This document shows positions 25,648-34,668 of a stretch of 34,668 bases of DNA, piece after piece. How positions within the stretch are numbered: the stretch's first letter is position 1; every line of letters starts with the position of its first letter. Source of the DNA: ZC4RG42 sp036676355 (GTDB lineage Bacteria > Pseudomonadota > Gammaproteobacteria > Burkholderiales > SG8-39); contig JAKFDA010000100.1 of the NCBI GenBank assembly GCA_036676355.1, forward strand, positions 1-34,668, in the 5' to 3' direction. Under the pieces are notes generated by a model that was not told the DNA's origin, searched no databases, and worked only from the letters and a program-made list of their open reading frames with translations. The translations under genes were made by a program, and so were the position numbers.

Positions 25648-26406
25648 ATGCAAGCACATCCACGCGTGGCGCTGGTGACCGGCGCAGGTTCGGGCATCGG
25701 CAAGGCCGTCGCAATCGCCCTGTTGAAGGACGGCTATCATGTCGCCCTGGTCGGACGCCGTGAGGCGCCGCTCGAAGCAACCGCGGCGGCGGCGCAGGTA
25801 CCGGACGACCGCGTGCTGATTCTGCCGACCGATGTGTCGAGGCCCGAATCCGTCGATGCGGCGTTCGCGAAAGTGAAGGAGATTTTCGGCCGGCTCGATC
25901 TGCTGTTCAACAACGCCGGGGTCAGCGCCTTCGCGGCCTCGGTGGAAGAAGTGCCGTTCGAGCAATGGAAGAATGTGGTCGATATCAACCTCACGGGCGC
26001 ATTTCTTTGTACGCAGGCCGCATTCAGGCTGATGAAGGCACAAACGCCGCGCGGCGGACGCATCATCAATAACGGTTCCATCTCCGCGCATGCGCCGCGT
26101 CCCAACTCGGCGCCGTATACCGCCACGAAACACGCGATCACCGGCCTGACCAAATCGACTTCGCTTGACGGACGCAAATACGATATCGCCTGCGGGCAGA
26201 TCGATATCGGTAACGCCGCCACAGAAATGGTGGCGAAGATGACTCAGGGCGTGCCGCAGGCAAACGGCGAACTCGCCATCGAGCCGGTCATGGATGTGCA
26301 ACACGTTGCGCAAGCGGTGCTGTACATGGCGGGGCTGCCGCTCGAGGCCAACGTGCAATCGATGACCGTCCTGGCGACCAAGATGCCCTTCGTCGGTCGC
26401 GGCTAG
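25648..26406 (+). CDS. Short-chain dehydrogenase/reductase
   Basis: 252 aa, classical SDR. Cofactor-binding VTGAGSGIGKAVAIALLK near the N-terminus, LLFNNAGVSA, the catalytic serine region NNGSISAHAPR and the Tyr-Lys pair in YTATKHAITGLTK. Arg/Asp use after the second strand (VGRREAPLEA) suggests NADP preference. The substrate cannot be told; the stretch CGQIDIGNAATEMVAKMTQG is typical of a widespread SDR group of unknown role. GTG 25639 would add three residues; ATG 25648 is chosen because it lies closer to the conserved N-terminus. Confidence 0.9.
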   Translation: MQAHPRVALVTGAGSGIGKAVAIALLKDGYHVALVGRREAPLEATAAAAQVPDDRVLILPTDVSRPESVDAAFAKVKEIFGRLDLLFNNAGVSAFAASVEEVPFEQWKNVVDINLTGAFLCTQAAFRLMKAQTPRGGRIINNGSISAHAPRPNSAPYTATKHAITGLTKSTSLDGRKYDIACGQIDIGNAATEMVAKMTQGVPQANGELAIEPVMDVQHVAQAVLYMAGLPLEANVQSMTVLATKMPFVGRG

Positions 26407-26560
26407 ATCCTCGGCCTGAGGCGCCCTGGCGAGGCGGCTTCATCGACGAGTGCGAGTTCTCGCAGCGCACCGTGGACGAGCGGTCCATTCGCGGCAAGCG
26501 ATGCCGTTGTTCGCGATATCCTTGGTCGAAGTACCGTAATCGGAGATTTACTCAAAGTTC

Positions 26561-27418
26561 ATGGCTGCAAAAATCGAATCGATTCAATTCCAGGGCATCG
26601 ACGCACTACAACTCAGCACGCCCGACGGTGCGAGCGCCGTCATTTCCCTCTACGGCGCGCAAGTGCTTTCATGGATCCCCGCCGGCGGCGAGGAGTGGCT
26701 GTTCCTCAGTGAGCGCGCGCGTTTCGATCGGCAGTCTGCTGTACGCGGCGGCATCCCGGTCTGCTTTCCGCAGTTCTCCGGGCTCGGCAACTTGCCCAAG
26801 CATGGCTTTGCACGTACGCATGGCTGGCGGGTCGCGTCGCAGCAGACGGATGATGCGTATGCCATGGTCACGCTCGAGTTCGGCGACGATGAGCAGACGC
26901 GCAAGTTATGGCCGCATCCGTTCAAGGCTGAAATCACGCTGTTGATCGCGGAAGACCGCCTCGACCTGGAACTTGGCGTGGAAAACACCGGCGAGGAATC
27001 GATCAGCTTTACTGCGGCGCTGCACACCTATCTGCGCGTCCGGGAAGTCGAAGAGAGCGTACTCGAAGGTCTGTACGGTCACGAATATCGCGATGCCGCC
27101 AAAGGCAATGCGATCGCAAAGGACAGCGGCCCCGCGCTGCAGGTGACCGAAGAACTCGATCGCGTCTATCACGATGTCGAGCGGCCGTTGCTGTTGCGCG
27201 ACGGCAAGCGCAGCCTGGGTATCAACGCCGAAGGTTTCCCGGACGTGGTGGTGTGGAATCCGTGGGAAGAGGCGAGCGCGAAATTATCGGATATGGCACC
27301 GACCGCGTTTCGCCGCATGCTCTGTGTCGAGGCCGCGGCGGCGCGCAACAAGGTTACCGTCGTGCCGGGCGATGAATGGTGGGGCCGGCAGACGCTGGTG
27401 GCGATGCAGGGAACGTAA
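26561..27418 (+). CDS. D-hexose-6-phosphate mutarotase (YeaD-like aldose epimerase)
   Basis: 285 aa. Family features: GAQVLSWIPAGGEEWLFLS, GGIPVCFPQF, HGFARTHGWRV with a likely catalytic histidine, FTAALHTYLRV with the second histidine and DVVVWNPWEE. These are the motifs of YeaD-type enzymes, which interconvert the alpha and beta forms of glucose-6-phosphate and related hexose phosphates in the cytoplasm. The length fits. The ribosome binding site is weak (GGAG 15-20 bases before ATG 26561). It is probably cotranscribed with the next gene, which begins seven bases after its stop. Confidence 0.92.
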   Translation: MAAKIESIQFQGIDALQLSTPDGASAVISLYGAQVLSWIPAGGEEWLFLSERARFDRQSAVRGGIPVCFPQFSGLGNLPKHGFARTHGWRVASQQTDDAYAMVTLEFGDDEQTRKLWPHPFKAEITLLIAEDRLDLELGVENTGEESISFTAALHTYLRVREVEESVLEGLYGHEYRDAAKGNAIAKDSGPALQVTEELDRVYHDVERPLLLRDGKRSLGINAEGFPDVVVWNPWEEASAKLSDMAPTAFRRMLCVEAAAARNKVTVVPGDEWWGRQTLVAMQGT

Positions 27419-27425
27419 CGGTAAC

Positions 27426-28091
27426 GTGCCGGACGCGCTGCTCACTTCGCCGTTTTTTATCGCCGGTCTGATTTTCGGTGTGCTGGGCGTCGTGCTCAGC
27501 ATGGCCGCACTGGTTGCGCTGCTGCGTATCAAGCCGCTGCGTTTCGTCATCCGTGCGCTCGCAGCCGGTTGTCTGTTGGCGCTGGGCGGATTACTCGGGA
27601 CGCTGGCAATCGGCATCCAGGGTTATCGCGCGCTCACGCACGAAGCGCTTGCAGCACAGATTTCGGTGCAGCCCCTCGCGCCGAAACGTTTCTTCGCGAC
27701 GTTCCGTTTTCCGGACGGCAGCGAACGCAGCTACGAAGTGGCGGGCGATGCCATCTACGTCGATGCGCATATCCTGAAGTGGAAGCCGTTGGCTAACTTC
27801 ATGGGTCTGCATTCGGCCTATGAGCTCGATCGCGTGGGAGGGCGCTACTACGCAATTGAAGAAGAACGCGCCGCCGAGCGCAGTCTGCACTCGCTGAGCC
27901 AGAACAGGATTGTCGATATTTTCGATCTGCGCCAGCGCTACGCTTTTCTCGAACCCCTGCTGGATGCGGAGTACGGCTCCGCGAGCTTTGTTCCCGTCAC
28001 CGGCCCGACGCGATTCGAACTGCGCGTCTCGTCGACGGGATTGCTGATACGCGAGGTTCAGCCTGCGGCTTCAGCTTTGCCGCCCAATTGA
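27426..28091 (+). CDS. Unrecognised protein with two N-terminal membrane helices
   Basis: 221 aa from GTG 27426. Two hydrophobic helices fill residues 9-30 (FFIAGLIFGVLGVVLSMAAL) and 45-65 (LAAGCLLALGGLLGTLAIGI). The soluble part has PKRFFATFRFPDGSERSYEV, GDAIYVDAHILKWKPLANFM and YELDRVGGRYYAIEEERAAE. Similar uncharacterised proteins exist in proteobacteria, sometimes named efflux pumps without support; I see no transporter motif. The soluble domain (about 150 aa) is predicted to lie on one side of the inner membrane. The start is uncertain because no good ribosome binding site is visible. Confidence 0.75.
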   Translation: MPDALLTSPFFIAGLIFGVLGVVLSMAALVALLRIKPLRFVIRALAAGCLLALGGLLGTLAIGIQGYRALTHEALAAQISVQPLAPKRFFATFRFPDGSERSYEVAGDAIYVDAHILKWKPLANFMGLHSAYELDRVGGRYYAIEEERAAERSLHSLSQNRIVDIFDLRQRYAFLEPLLDAEYGSASFVPVTGPTRFELRVSSTGLLIREVQPAASALPPN

Positions 28092-28169
28092 GCGTTGTAG
28101 GGAAACGCTGATACCGGGCGCCTTGCACCGATCGAAGGATGTACGAGCCGGAATGGCTCTGCGAGGTGC
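28091..28169. terminator. Stem-loops between convergent genes
   Basis: AGCGTT (28091-28096) pairs with AACGCT (28104-28109) just after a stop codon. Further on GCACC (28125-28129) pairs with GGTGC (28165-28169) around an inner GAGCC/GGCTC stem (28145-28159). No T tract follows on either strand, so a role in ending transcripts is uncertain. Confidence 0.3.
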
Positions 28170-28173
28170 CGAC

Positions 28174-28626
28174 TCAAATGTTCTTTACTCGGCCAAGAAA
28201 ACGATCGAGCTGATTCGCGAATGACTGCGCATCGGCCTTGCTGAACGCGGGCGGCCCGCCGGTCTGGACGCCGCTCGACCGCATGGTGTCCATGAAGTCG
28301 CGCATGTTGAGCAATTCGCGAATGTTCTCGTTGCTGTAGAACTCGCCGCGCGGATTCAATGCATGCGCACCTTTCTCGATGATCTCCGCCGCGAGCGGAA
28401 TGTCCGCGGTTATCACCAGATCGCCCGGTTGCGCGACCTCGACGATGTGGTTGTCCGCCACATCGAAACCCTTCGACACTTGCACGGCATGCACATAGGG
28501 CGAAGGTGGCAGGCGCAAAAACCGGTTGGCGACGAATGTCGTTGCTATCCGCGTGCGTTCCGCCGCGCGAAAGAGGATGTCCTTGATGACGCCCGGACAG
28601 GCGTCTGCATCAACCCAGATGTTCAT
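28174..28626 (-). CDS. UPF0178 (YaiI/YqxD) family protein
   Basis: 150 aa, the family's normal length. The N-terminus MNIWVDADACPGVIKDILFR with its acidic pair and cysteine, then VITADIPLAAEIIEKGAHAL and NPRGEFYSNENIRELLNMRD, are diagnostic. The fold is PIN-like, so a nuclease activity has been proposed for the family, without proof. It faces the unrecognised membrane protein gene convergently. Upstream a repeat element separates it from ychJ. Confidence 0.92.
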   Translation of the reverse strand: MNIWVDADACPGVIKDILFRAAERTRIATTFVANRFLRLPPSPYVHAVQVSKGFDVADNHIVEVAQPGDLVITADIPLAAEIIEKGAHALNPRGEFYSNENIRELLNMRDFMDTMRSSGVQTGGPPAFSKADAQSFANQLDRFLGRVKNI

Positions 28627-28670
28627 TTCGCCTTTCTACGAGCCGCGGTATCCATTGAATCAGCAGGCGT

Positions 28671-28713
28671 CGTCATCCCCGACCGCCGCGCTGCGGCGTG
28701 ATCGGGAATCCAG
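28671..28713. repeat. CGTCAT-type extragenic palindrome
   Basis: One unit beginning CGTCATCCCC and ending CGGGAATCCAG, with an internal stem GCCGC-gct-GCGGC. It matches the units at 24738-24810 and 33983-34034 in layout and lies between two minus-strand genes. Confidence 0.7.
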
Positions 28714-28716
28714 AAT

Positions 28717-29124
28717 TTATTTCGTGAGCGCCTCATCGGGCCCGACGTAAAACCACCGCCCGTCTTCACGCACGAAGCGACTCGTCTCGTGCATGCGATG
28801 CGCGCGACCGCCGACCTTGTAACGCGCGACGAACCCGACGATGGCGTGATTCTCATCGATCTGCTCATGCCGCTTCACGTCGAGATCGATCCACTTCATC
28901 CCCTGCTGATCCGCCGCGAGATCGAGCGACGCGGGGCGCGTCGACGGATGCCAGGTATCGAGCACGTATTGCTCGATACCGAGCGCATAGGCGCTATAGC
29001 GCGAACGCATGAGTTCATCGGCGCGTTGCGGCACGGCCACATGATGGAACCTACCGCAACACTCGGCGTAGCGCCGGCCCATACCGCACGGGCACGCTGC
29101 GCCGCCTTCCATTGGAGAAGGCAC
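28717..29124 (-). CDS. YchJ family protein (UPF0225) with N-terminal SEC-C motif
   Basis: 135 aa. The N-terminus has a zinc-binding SEC-C motif (ACPCGMGRRYAECC, Cys11, Cys13, Cys22, Cys23). The YchJ core follows: ADELMRSRYSAYALGIEQYV, DTWHPSTRPASL and VGFVARYKVGGRAHRMHE. E. coli YchJ has a second SEC-C motif at its C-terminus; this protein ends at GRWFYVGPDEALTK without it, as many shorter members do. The function is unknown. It begins 11 bases after ettA and is probably cotranscribed. Confidence 0.92.
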   Translation of the reverse strand: MPSPMEGGAACPCGMGRRYAECCGRFHHVAVPQRADELMRSRYSAYALGIEQYVLDTWHPSTRPASLDLAADQQGMKWIDLDVKRHEQIDENHAIVGFVARYKVGGRAHRMHETSRFVREDGRWFYVGPDEALTK

Positions 29125-29135
29125 GGCTAAGTACC

Positions 29136-30797
<1,662 letters not shown>

Positions 30798-30879
30798 GGT
30801 ATCATCGCTTTGCAATCGAACACGCGATGATACTGTGTAAGCATGAGGAGTCCAGCTTGCGTGGCCCGTATGCGCCGAG

Positions 30880-31019
30880 CCGTTCATGGGGAGCCGGCAC
30901 GTCTTCCCTGAGCCGTTCGTGGTGAGCTTGCCGAACCATGAACGGCCCATGTCACGGGCGACACGGCCCGTTCACCCTTCGACTGCTCGTCTGCGCCTTG
31001 CGCTCAGGACGAACGGAAG
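30880..31019. repeat. Dispersed repeat built from CCGTTC/GAACGG inverted repeats
   Basis: CCGTTCGTGGT (30913-30923) pairs with ACCATGAACGG (30935-30945) with one mismatch. CCGTTC (30968-30973) faces GAACGG (31011-31016), the last before a diguanylate cyclase stop codon. Related CCGTTCATGGG starts at 30890. Such units, reading CCGTTC..CCTGAGC..GTCGAAGGG on one strand, are common extragenic repeats in proteobacteria. Confidence 0.75.
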
Positions 31020-31961
31020 TCAGACCACCACGTAGCGGTTGCGCCCGGTTTCCTTCGCGCGGTAGAGCGCTTCGTCGGCGCGTGCGATGAGGTCTTCCGA
31101 CTTGAAATCCTTGCCCGGCGTGAACGCCGTGATGCCGATGCTCATGGTCACGAACGAGCTCACCACCGAGTGCGCGTGTTCGATGGCGGCTTCGGCGAGG
31201 GTTTGTCGAATGGTGCGCACATGTTGCGCGGCGCCGGTGCGATGCGTGTCGGGCAGAACAAGGGCGAACTCCTCACCGCCGTAACGCGCGACCAGATCGG
31301 TGCTGCGATTGCAGCAGCGCGACAGAATCGTGGCAACCGTGCGCAGGCATTCGTCGCCGGCAAGATGACCGTAATGATCGTTGTAGGCCTTGAAGCAATC
31401 CACATCGCACAACACCAGCGACAGGTTGGTTTTCTGGCGCGCGGCGAGAGCGACGTGATGCGCCAGAAAGCTATCGAAATAGCGGCGGTTGGCCACGCCG
31501 GTCAAACCGTCGCTTTGCGAAAGCTGCTCCAGACGGCGGTTCGATGCGGCCAGCTCGCTGGACATCTCGAACAATTTGCGGCGCATCAGTTCCAGACGTT
31601 GCAGGGCGCGGATTTTCGCCGCCAGCACGATGCGTCCGACCGGCTTGATCAGATAATCGTCGCCGCCCGATTCGATCGCCTTGGTGAAGTCCTGATCCGA
31701 TTCGTTGGCGGACAGGAAAATGATCGGCACCCATTCGTCCGGCTCGGCTGCGCGGATGCGCCGCGCCGTCTCGTAGCCGTCGATGCCCGGCATGTTGACG
31801 TCGAGCAGCACGATCGACGGGCGCTCTTCCAGGTAGAGCTCGATCGCGCGTTCGCCGCTGTCGGCCTCCACCGATTGCAGATTCATCCCGCGCAGCATAT
31901 GACTGACTGCCGCACGCATGCTGGGCGAATCATCGACCACCAACACTTTGGACACGCGCAT
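31020..31961 (-). CDS. REC-GGDEF response regulator (diguanylate cyclase)
   Basis: 313 aa. Receiver domain with acidic pocket VVDDSPSM, phosphoacceptor Asp54 (IVLLDVNMPGIDG) and KPVGR lysine. A short helical linker (LFEMSSELAASNRRLEQLS) leads to a GGDEF domain with an intact active site GGEEF and an inhibitory RxxD site (RSTD) five residues before it. It should make cyclic di-GMP when phosphorylated, with product inhibition. Cyclic di-GMP commonly raises exopolysaccharide output, but a link to the locus here is only inference. ATG 31961 follows the purine run too closely; GTG 31955, eight bases after GGAGG, may be the true start. No histidine kinase lies nearby. Confidence 0.92.
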   Translation of the reverse strand: MRVSKVLVVDDSPSMRAAVSHMLRGMNLQSVEADSGERAIELYLEERPSIVLLDVNMPGIDGYETARRIRAAEPDEWVPIIFLSANESDQDFTKAIESGGDDYLIKPVGRIVLAAKIRALQRLELMRRKLFEMSSELAASNRRLEQLSQSDGLTGVANRRYFDSFLAHHVALAARQKTNLSLVLCDVDCFKAYNDHYGHLAGDECLRTVATILSRCCNRSTDLVARYGGEEFALVLPDTHRTGAAQHVRTIRQTLAEAAIEHAHSVVSSFVTMSIGITAFTPGKDFKSEDLIARADEALYRAKETGRNRYVVV

Positions 31962-32024
31962 ACCCTCCCCCAGGGAAAGGTATGGTCTGTCAAAAAACTG
32001 ACAGCAACAAGGAAACTTATCGCG

Positions 32025-32639
32025 TTAGCGACGTGGATGCGGGTAACGACCCTGCCAATATTTGATCATGATGAACCCGCCCAGCATGCCGCCCAGGTGG
32101 GCAAAGTGCGCGACGCCCGCCTGCGTCCCCGTCACTCCCAGATACAGTTCCAGCACGCCGTAAAGCGTGACAAATAACCAGGCCGGCATGGGAATGGGCG
32201 GAAAGATCAGCATGATCATGCGCCGCGGGAAGAACATGCCGTAGGCCAGCAGCAGGCCGAAAACGCCGCCCGATGCACCAACAGTGGGATAGGGGGTGCC
32301 GCCCGGCGCCAGCGTGACCAGGAGCTGCATCAGTCCGGCCGCGAGAACGGCAACGAGGTAGTAGATCAGATAGCGGCGCTGACCAAGGTAGTGTTCCAGC
32401 TCGCTGCCGAACATGAACAGCGCGAACATGTTGAAGAACACATGTCCCAGGCCGGCGTGTAGAAAACTATAGGTCAGCAACTGCCAGGGCATGAACGAGA
32501 CGCCGAACCCCGGATCGGTATGCAGCGGCCAGAGTGCGAAGTTGATGTACAGCGCCTGTCCCGCGAATTGCTGCAGCAGAAAGATCAACAGATTGGCAAT
32601 GAGCAGCGCCCAAGTGACCGGCGGGATGGAAAAATTCAT
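32025..32639 (-). CDS. Rhomboid family intramembrane serine protease
   Basis: 204 aa with six membrane helices. Features: WQLLTYSFLHAGLGHVFFNM (the HxxxN oxyanion helix), catalytic Ser123 in GASGGVFGLL, and AHFAHLGGMLGGF containing the catalytic histidine (His178 or His181). It cleaves membrane-spanning helices inside the inner membrane; substrates are unknown. ATG 32639 (MNFSIPPVT) is chosen over a TTG at 32669 that adds a polar serine run. It is read away from the small gene at 32781. Confidence 0.93.
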   Translation of the reverse strand: MNFSIPPVTWALLIANLLIFLLQQFAGQALYINFALWPLHTDPGFGVSFMPWQLLTYSFLHAGLGHVFFNMFALFMFGSELEHYLGQRRYLIYYLVAVLAAGLMQLLVTLAPGGTPYPTVGASGGVFGLLLAYGMFFPRRMIMLIFPPIPMPAWLFVTLYGVLELYLGVTGTQAGVAHFAHLGGMLGGFIMIKYWQGRYPHPRR

Positions 32640-32780
32640 GCAGCGAGCGCTATCGGACGACGATGACAAAAGGGGGAGGGATGCAGCGAGTGTGCCCGAC
32701 CGTACCCGATTCGGCCAGCGCGGAACGCGCCTGATTCTTGCCGGTCACATCGTCTGATACGCGAAAGGGAAGGGTCCGCA

Positions 32781-32999
32781 ATGAAAGTATTCGATCCCAA
32801 GAAGCACGATTTCCGCCCCGAAGACAAGGACAAGCTTGCCCGCGATGGCCGAACCGAACGGGAGACCAGACAGGAGGGTGAGAATCTGGATGAAGCCCTG
32901 GAGGAAACCTTCCCTGCGAGCGATCCGCCGTCGATGACCACGCCCAAGAAAGCCGGCCCCCTGAAAAGGAAGCCGAAAGTATCGCGCCCGGAGGAATGA
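32781..32999 (+). CDS. Small hydrophilic protein with FPASDPPS motif
   Basis: 72 aa, highly charged, with no hydrophobic segment. The motif EALEETFPASDPPSMT recurs in many small uncharacterised proteobacterial proteins; the rest is Lys/Arg/Glu-rich and probably disordered. The function is unknown. A strong ribosome binding site (GGGAAGGG, six bases before ATG 32781) supports translation. It ends nine bases from the end of the convergent HMG-CoA lyase gene. Confidence 0.8.
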   Translation: MKVFDPKKHDFRPEDKDKLARDGRTERETRQEGENLDEALEETFPASDPPSMTTPKKAGPLKRKPKVSRPEE

Positions 33000-33008
33000 G
33001 CGCGCGTA

Positions 33009-33929
33009 TCAGCTTGCGCGGGGCGCCTGCCTGGCCGCCGTCGCCAGCGCGACTCTGGAGGCCGGCATGCGGCCGAGCGCGTCGCAGATGAAGCTACCGG
33101 CGGCGTATACCGCGTCCGCATCGACGCCCGTTTCGATGCCCAGTCCGTGGAGCAGGTAGAGGACGTCTTCGGTCGCGACGTTACCCGAGGCCCCTTTGGC
33201 GTAGGGACAGCCGCCAAGACCTGCTACTGCGCTGTCGACCACCGCAATGCCCAGTTGCAGCGACGCGTAAAGATTGGCGATCGCCTGACCGTAAGTGTCG
33301 TGCAGGTGTACGGCCAGGCGTTCGAGCGGCACTACGGTCGCGGTCGCTTCAATCACCGCACGGACGGTATTCGGCGTGCCGACCCCGATCGTGTCGCCGA
33401 GCGAGATCTCGTAGCAACCCATGCCCGCTAACGCGCGCGCGATGCGCGCCACCGCTGTCGGCGCCACCTTGCCTTCATACGGGCAGCCCACCACGCAGGA
33501 GATATAACCGCGCACGCGGATGTCGCGCGCCAGCGCCGCTTCCACCACCGGCGCGAAGCGTTCGAGGCTTTCGTCGATCGAGCAGTTGATGTTGGTTCGG
33601 CTGAAGCGTTCGGACGCGGCGGCGAACACCGCGATTTCATCGGCCCCCGCGGCAGCGGCCGTTTCGAAGCCTTTCATATTCGGCACCAGGACCGGGTAGC
33701 GCACGCCCGGCGCGCGTCGAATGCCGCGCATCACTTCGGTGTGATCGGCCATCTGCGGCACCCATTTGGGCGATACGAACGCAGTCGATTCGATGGCGCG
33801 CAAACCGGCCGCGGCCAGTCGTTCAATCAGTTCGATCTTGGTCGCCGTCGGTACGGCGCGCGGCTCATTCTGCAGGCCGTCGCGCGGACCGACTTCGACG
33901 ATGCGTACTGATGCAGGCAGCGCGTTCAT
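33009..33929 (-). CDS. Hydroxymethylglutaryl-CoA lyase
   Basis: 306 aa. Diagnostic motifs: VGPRDGLQNE with catalytic Arg16 and Asp17, the SPKWVPQMAD segment, HLHDTYGQ with metal-binding histidines, and the signature GLGGCPYAKGASGNVATED with reactive Cys241. It splits 3-hydroxy-3-methylglutaryl-CoA to acetyl-CoA and acetoacetate, the last step of leucine breakdown. The partial enoyl-CoA hydratase gene upstream on the same strand could supply an earlier step (methylglutaconyl-CoA hydration), so both are probably part of a leucine/isovalerate (liu-type) cluster. The spacer between them (175 bp) carries repeats. Confidence 0.95.
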   Translation of the reverse strand: MNALPASVRIVEVGPRDGLQNEPRAVPTATKIELIERLAAAGLRAIESTAFVSPKWVPQMADHTEVMRGIRRAPGVRYPVLVPNMKGFETAAAAGADEIAVFAAASERFSRTNINCSIDESLERFAPVVEAALARDIRVRGYISCVVGCPYEGKVAPTAVARIARALAGMGCYEISLGDTIGVGTPNTVRAVIEATATVVPLERLAVHLHDTYGQAIANLYASLQLGIAVVDSAVAGLGGCPYAKGASGNVATEDVLYLLHGLGIETGVDADAVYAAGSFICDALGRMPASRVALATAARQAPRAS

Positions 33930-33982
33930 TGCAACACCCTTGAATCATCCCAGCAGAAGGCTGAACCGCTATCCCTTGCTAC

Positions 33983-34067
33983 CGTCATTCCCGCGAAGCT
34001 TGTCCCGGACTTCGATCCGGGAGCGGAAATCCGGAAAAAGCTTGAAACCCGGAGATGCGGAGAAAAC
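33983..34067. repeat. CGTCATTCC palindrome joined to TTGAAAC repeat
   Basis: CGTCATTCCCGCGAAGCTTG (from 33983) closely matches the reverse complement of 17290-17309, and its end GGGAGCGGAAATCCGG matches the family's right arm. Directly after it, the segment from 34042 (TTGAAACCCGGAGATGCGG, then AGAAAACC) matches 17181-17207 (TTGAAACCGGAGGACACGG, then AGAAAACC). Both elements therefore occur side by side in two spacers about 17 kb apart. Confidence 0.8.
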
Positions 34068-34104
34068 CATATTCCGCCATTCGCGCGACTGTGCAACAGG
34101 CTTC

Positions 34105-34668
34105 CTATCGCTTTGCGCGGGCGCCTTTCTTTGCGCTCGCGGCTTTCGCAGGAGCGTTCTTCGTGCCGGCCGTATCGCGCAGCGAATCGATCCATGCCGG
34201 ATCACGTTTTTCCAGGAAGGCGCTCATGCCTTCCTGCGCCTCGGCGGACGCCCGCATCTTTGCCATGCGCTTTGCCGATTGCTTGACCAGCGCTTCATCG
34301 ATCGGCACGCCGCTCAGTTCTCGCAGTAGCGCCTTGGTTGTACGCTGGGCCGCAGGGCTGCTCGTAATGAGATGCCCCAGCAATGCGTTGACGACCGCAT
34401 CAAGTTCCTCCGGCGGGCAAATTTCGTGGACCAGGCCCATGCGATAGGCTTCAGCGGCATCGAAGCGTTCGCCGCTCAGCAAATAACGCTGTGCATTGCG
34501 CGCGCCCATCGCGCGCAGGACGTATGGGCTGATGCCGGCCGGAACGAGGCCGCGCTTCACTTCCGCGCAGGCGAACTCGGCGTCCGTGCTCGCGACTGCG
34601 ATGTCGCACGCCGCGACAAACCCCACACCACCGCCGAAACACCGACCATGCACCCGCGCAATGGTCGG
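34105..34668 (-). CDS. Enoyl-CoA hydratase/isomerase family protein, partial (5' end outside window)
   Basis: The last 187 residues of a crotonase-fold protein. The frame is open to the window edge (PTIARVHGRCFGGGVGFVAA), the usual acyl-CoA binding and oxyanion-hole region with CDIAVAS. Further on, EVKRGLVPAGISPYVLRAMG contains the first catalytic-glutamate region, and EAYRMGLVHEICP the standard C-terminal motif. It is probably a methylglutaconyl-CoA hydratase, given the neighbouring HMG-CoA lyase gene downstream; crotonases are hard to tell apart. An unusual basic Ala/Lys tail (AKAASAKKGARAKR) ends the protein. Confidence 0.9.
   Translation of the reverse strand, partial: PTIARVHGRCFGGGVGFVAACDIAVASTDAEFACAEVKRGLVPAGISPYVLRAMGARNAQRYLLSGERFDAAEAYRMGLVHEICPPEELDAVVNALLGHLITSSPAAQRTTKALLRELSGVPIDEALVKQSAKRMAKMRASAEAQEGMSAFLEKRDPAWIDSLRDTAGTKNAPAKAASAKKGARAKR

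Noticed and set aside
30798..30950. N-terminal extension of EttA to 30950
   Set aside because: The known EttA N-terminus aligns at GTG 30797; the extra residues overlap an extragenic repeat.

Overview
The window is GC-rich chromosomal DNA from a Gram-negative bacterium, most likely a betaproteobacterium or a nearby gammaproteobacterium. The evidence is the PrsK/PrsR/PrsT trio of PEP-CTERM/exosortase-A exopolysaccharide loci, an MCE (Mla-type) lipid transporter with an auxiliary lipoprotein, leucine-catabolism genes, and CGTCATTCC-type extragenic palindromes. I saw no rRNA, tRNA, CRISPR array, transposase or phage gene. The window cuts a gene at each end.

Left part (1-4850). A partial, unrecognised minus-strand protein faces a SAM methyltransferase; their predicted starts collide. 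Then comes a tight four-gene operon: a secreted 178-aa protein, a PqqD-like protein, an HprK-related kinase (HPr-rel-A type) and an NTP_transf_5-type nucleotidyltransferase. A near-consensus sigma-54 promoter (-24/-12) lies 49 bases before the secreted protein. The only sigma-54 activator in the window is PrsR, so I infer that this operon belongs to the PrsK/PrsR regulon.

Exopolysaccharide part (5278-17164). In order: EpsB-type sugar transferase, PrsK sensor kinase, PrsR sigma-54 activator, PrsT TPR lipoprotein, TviB-type nucleotide-sugar dehydrogenase, TviC-type epimerase, lytic transglycosylase with Sel1 repeats, and a trypsin-like protease. The first enzyme starts glycan assembly on the lipid carrier, and TviB/TviC make an acidic amino-sugar precursor. 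PrsK/PrsR control expression and PrsT probably acts in export. Nine TAAG units sit exactly at the prsR stop codon. No exosortase or PEP-CTERM substrate is present here.

Middle part (17448-24657). A minus-strand MCE operon (STAS-MlaE permease, ATPase, MlaD-like protein, lipoprotein) is followed on the plus strand by a copper module: DUF411 protein, CopA P-type ATPase and CueR-like regulator. The copA promoter has the 19-bp spacer typical of MerR-family control.

Right part (24932-34668). Mostly housekeeping genes: DUF599 membrane protein, short-chain dehydrogenase, hexose-6-phosphate mutarotase, an unrecognised two-helix membrane protein, UPF0178, YchJ, EttA, a REC-GGDEF diguanylate cyclase, a rhomboid protease, a small acidic protein, HMG-CoA lyase and a partial enoyl-CoA hydratase. 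The last two fit leucine breakdown. The spacers here and at 17165-17447 carry three kinds of dispersed inverted repeats.
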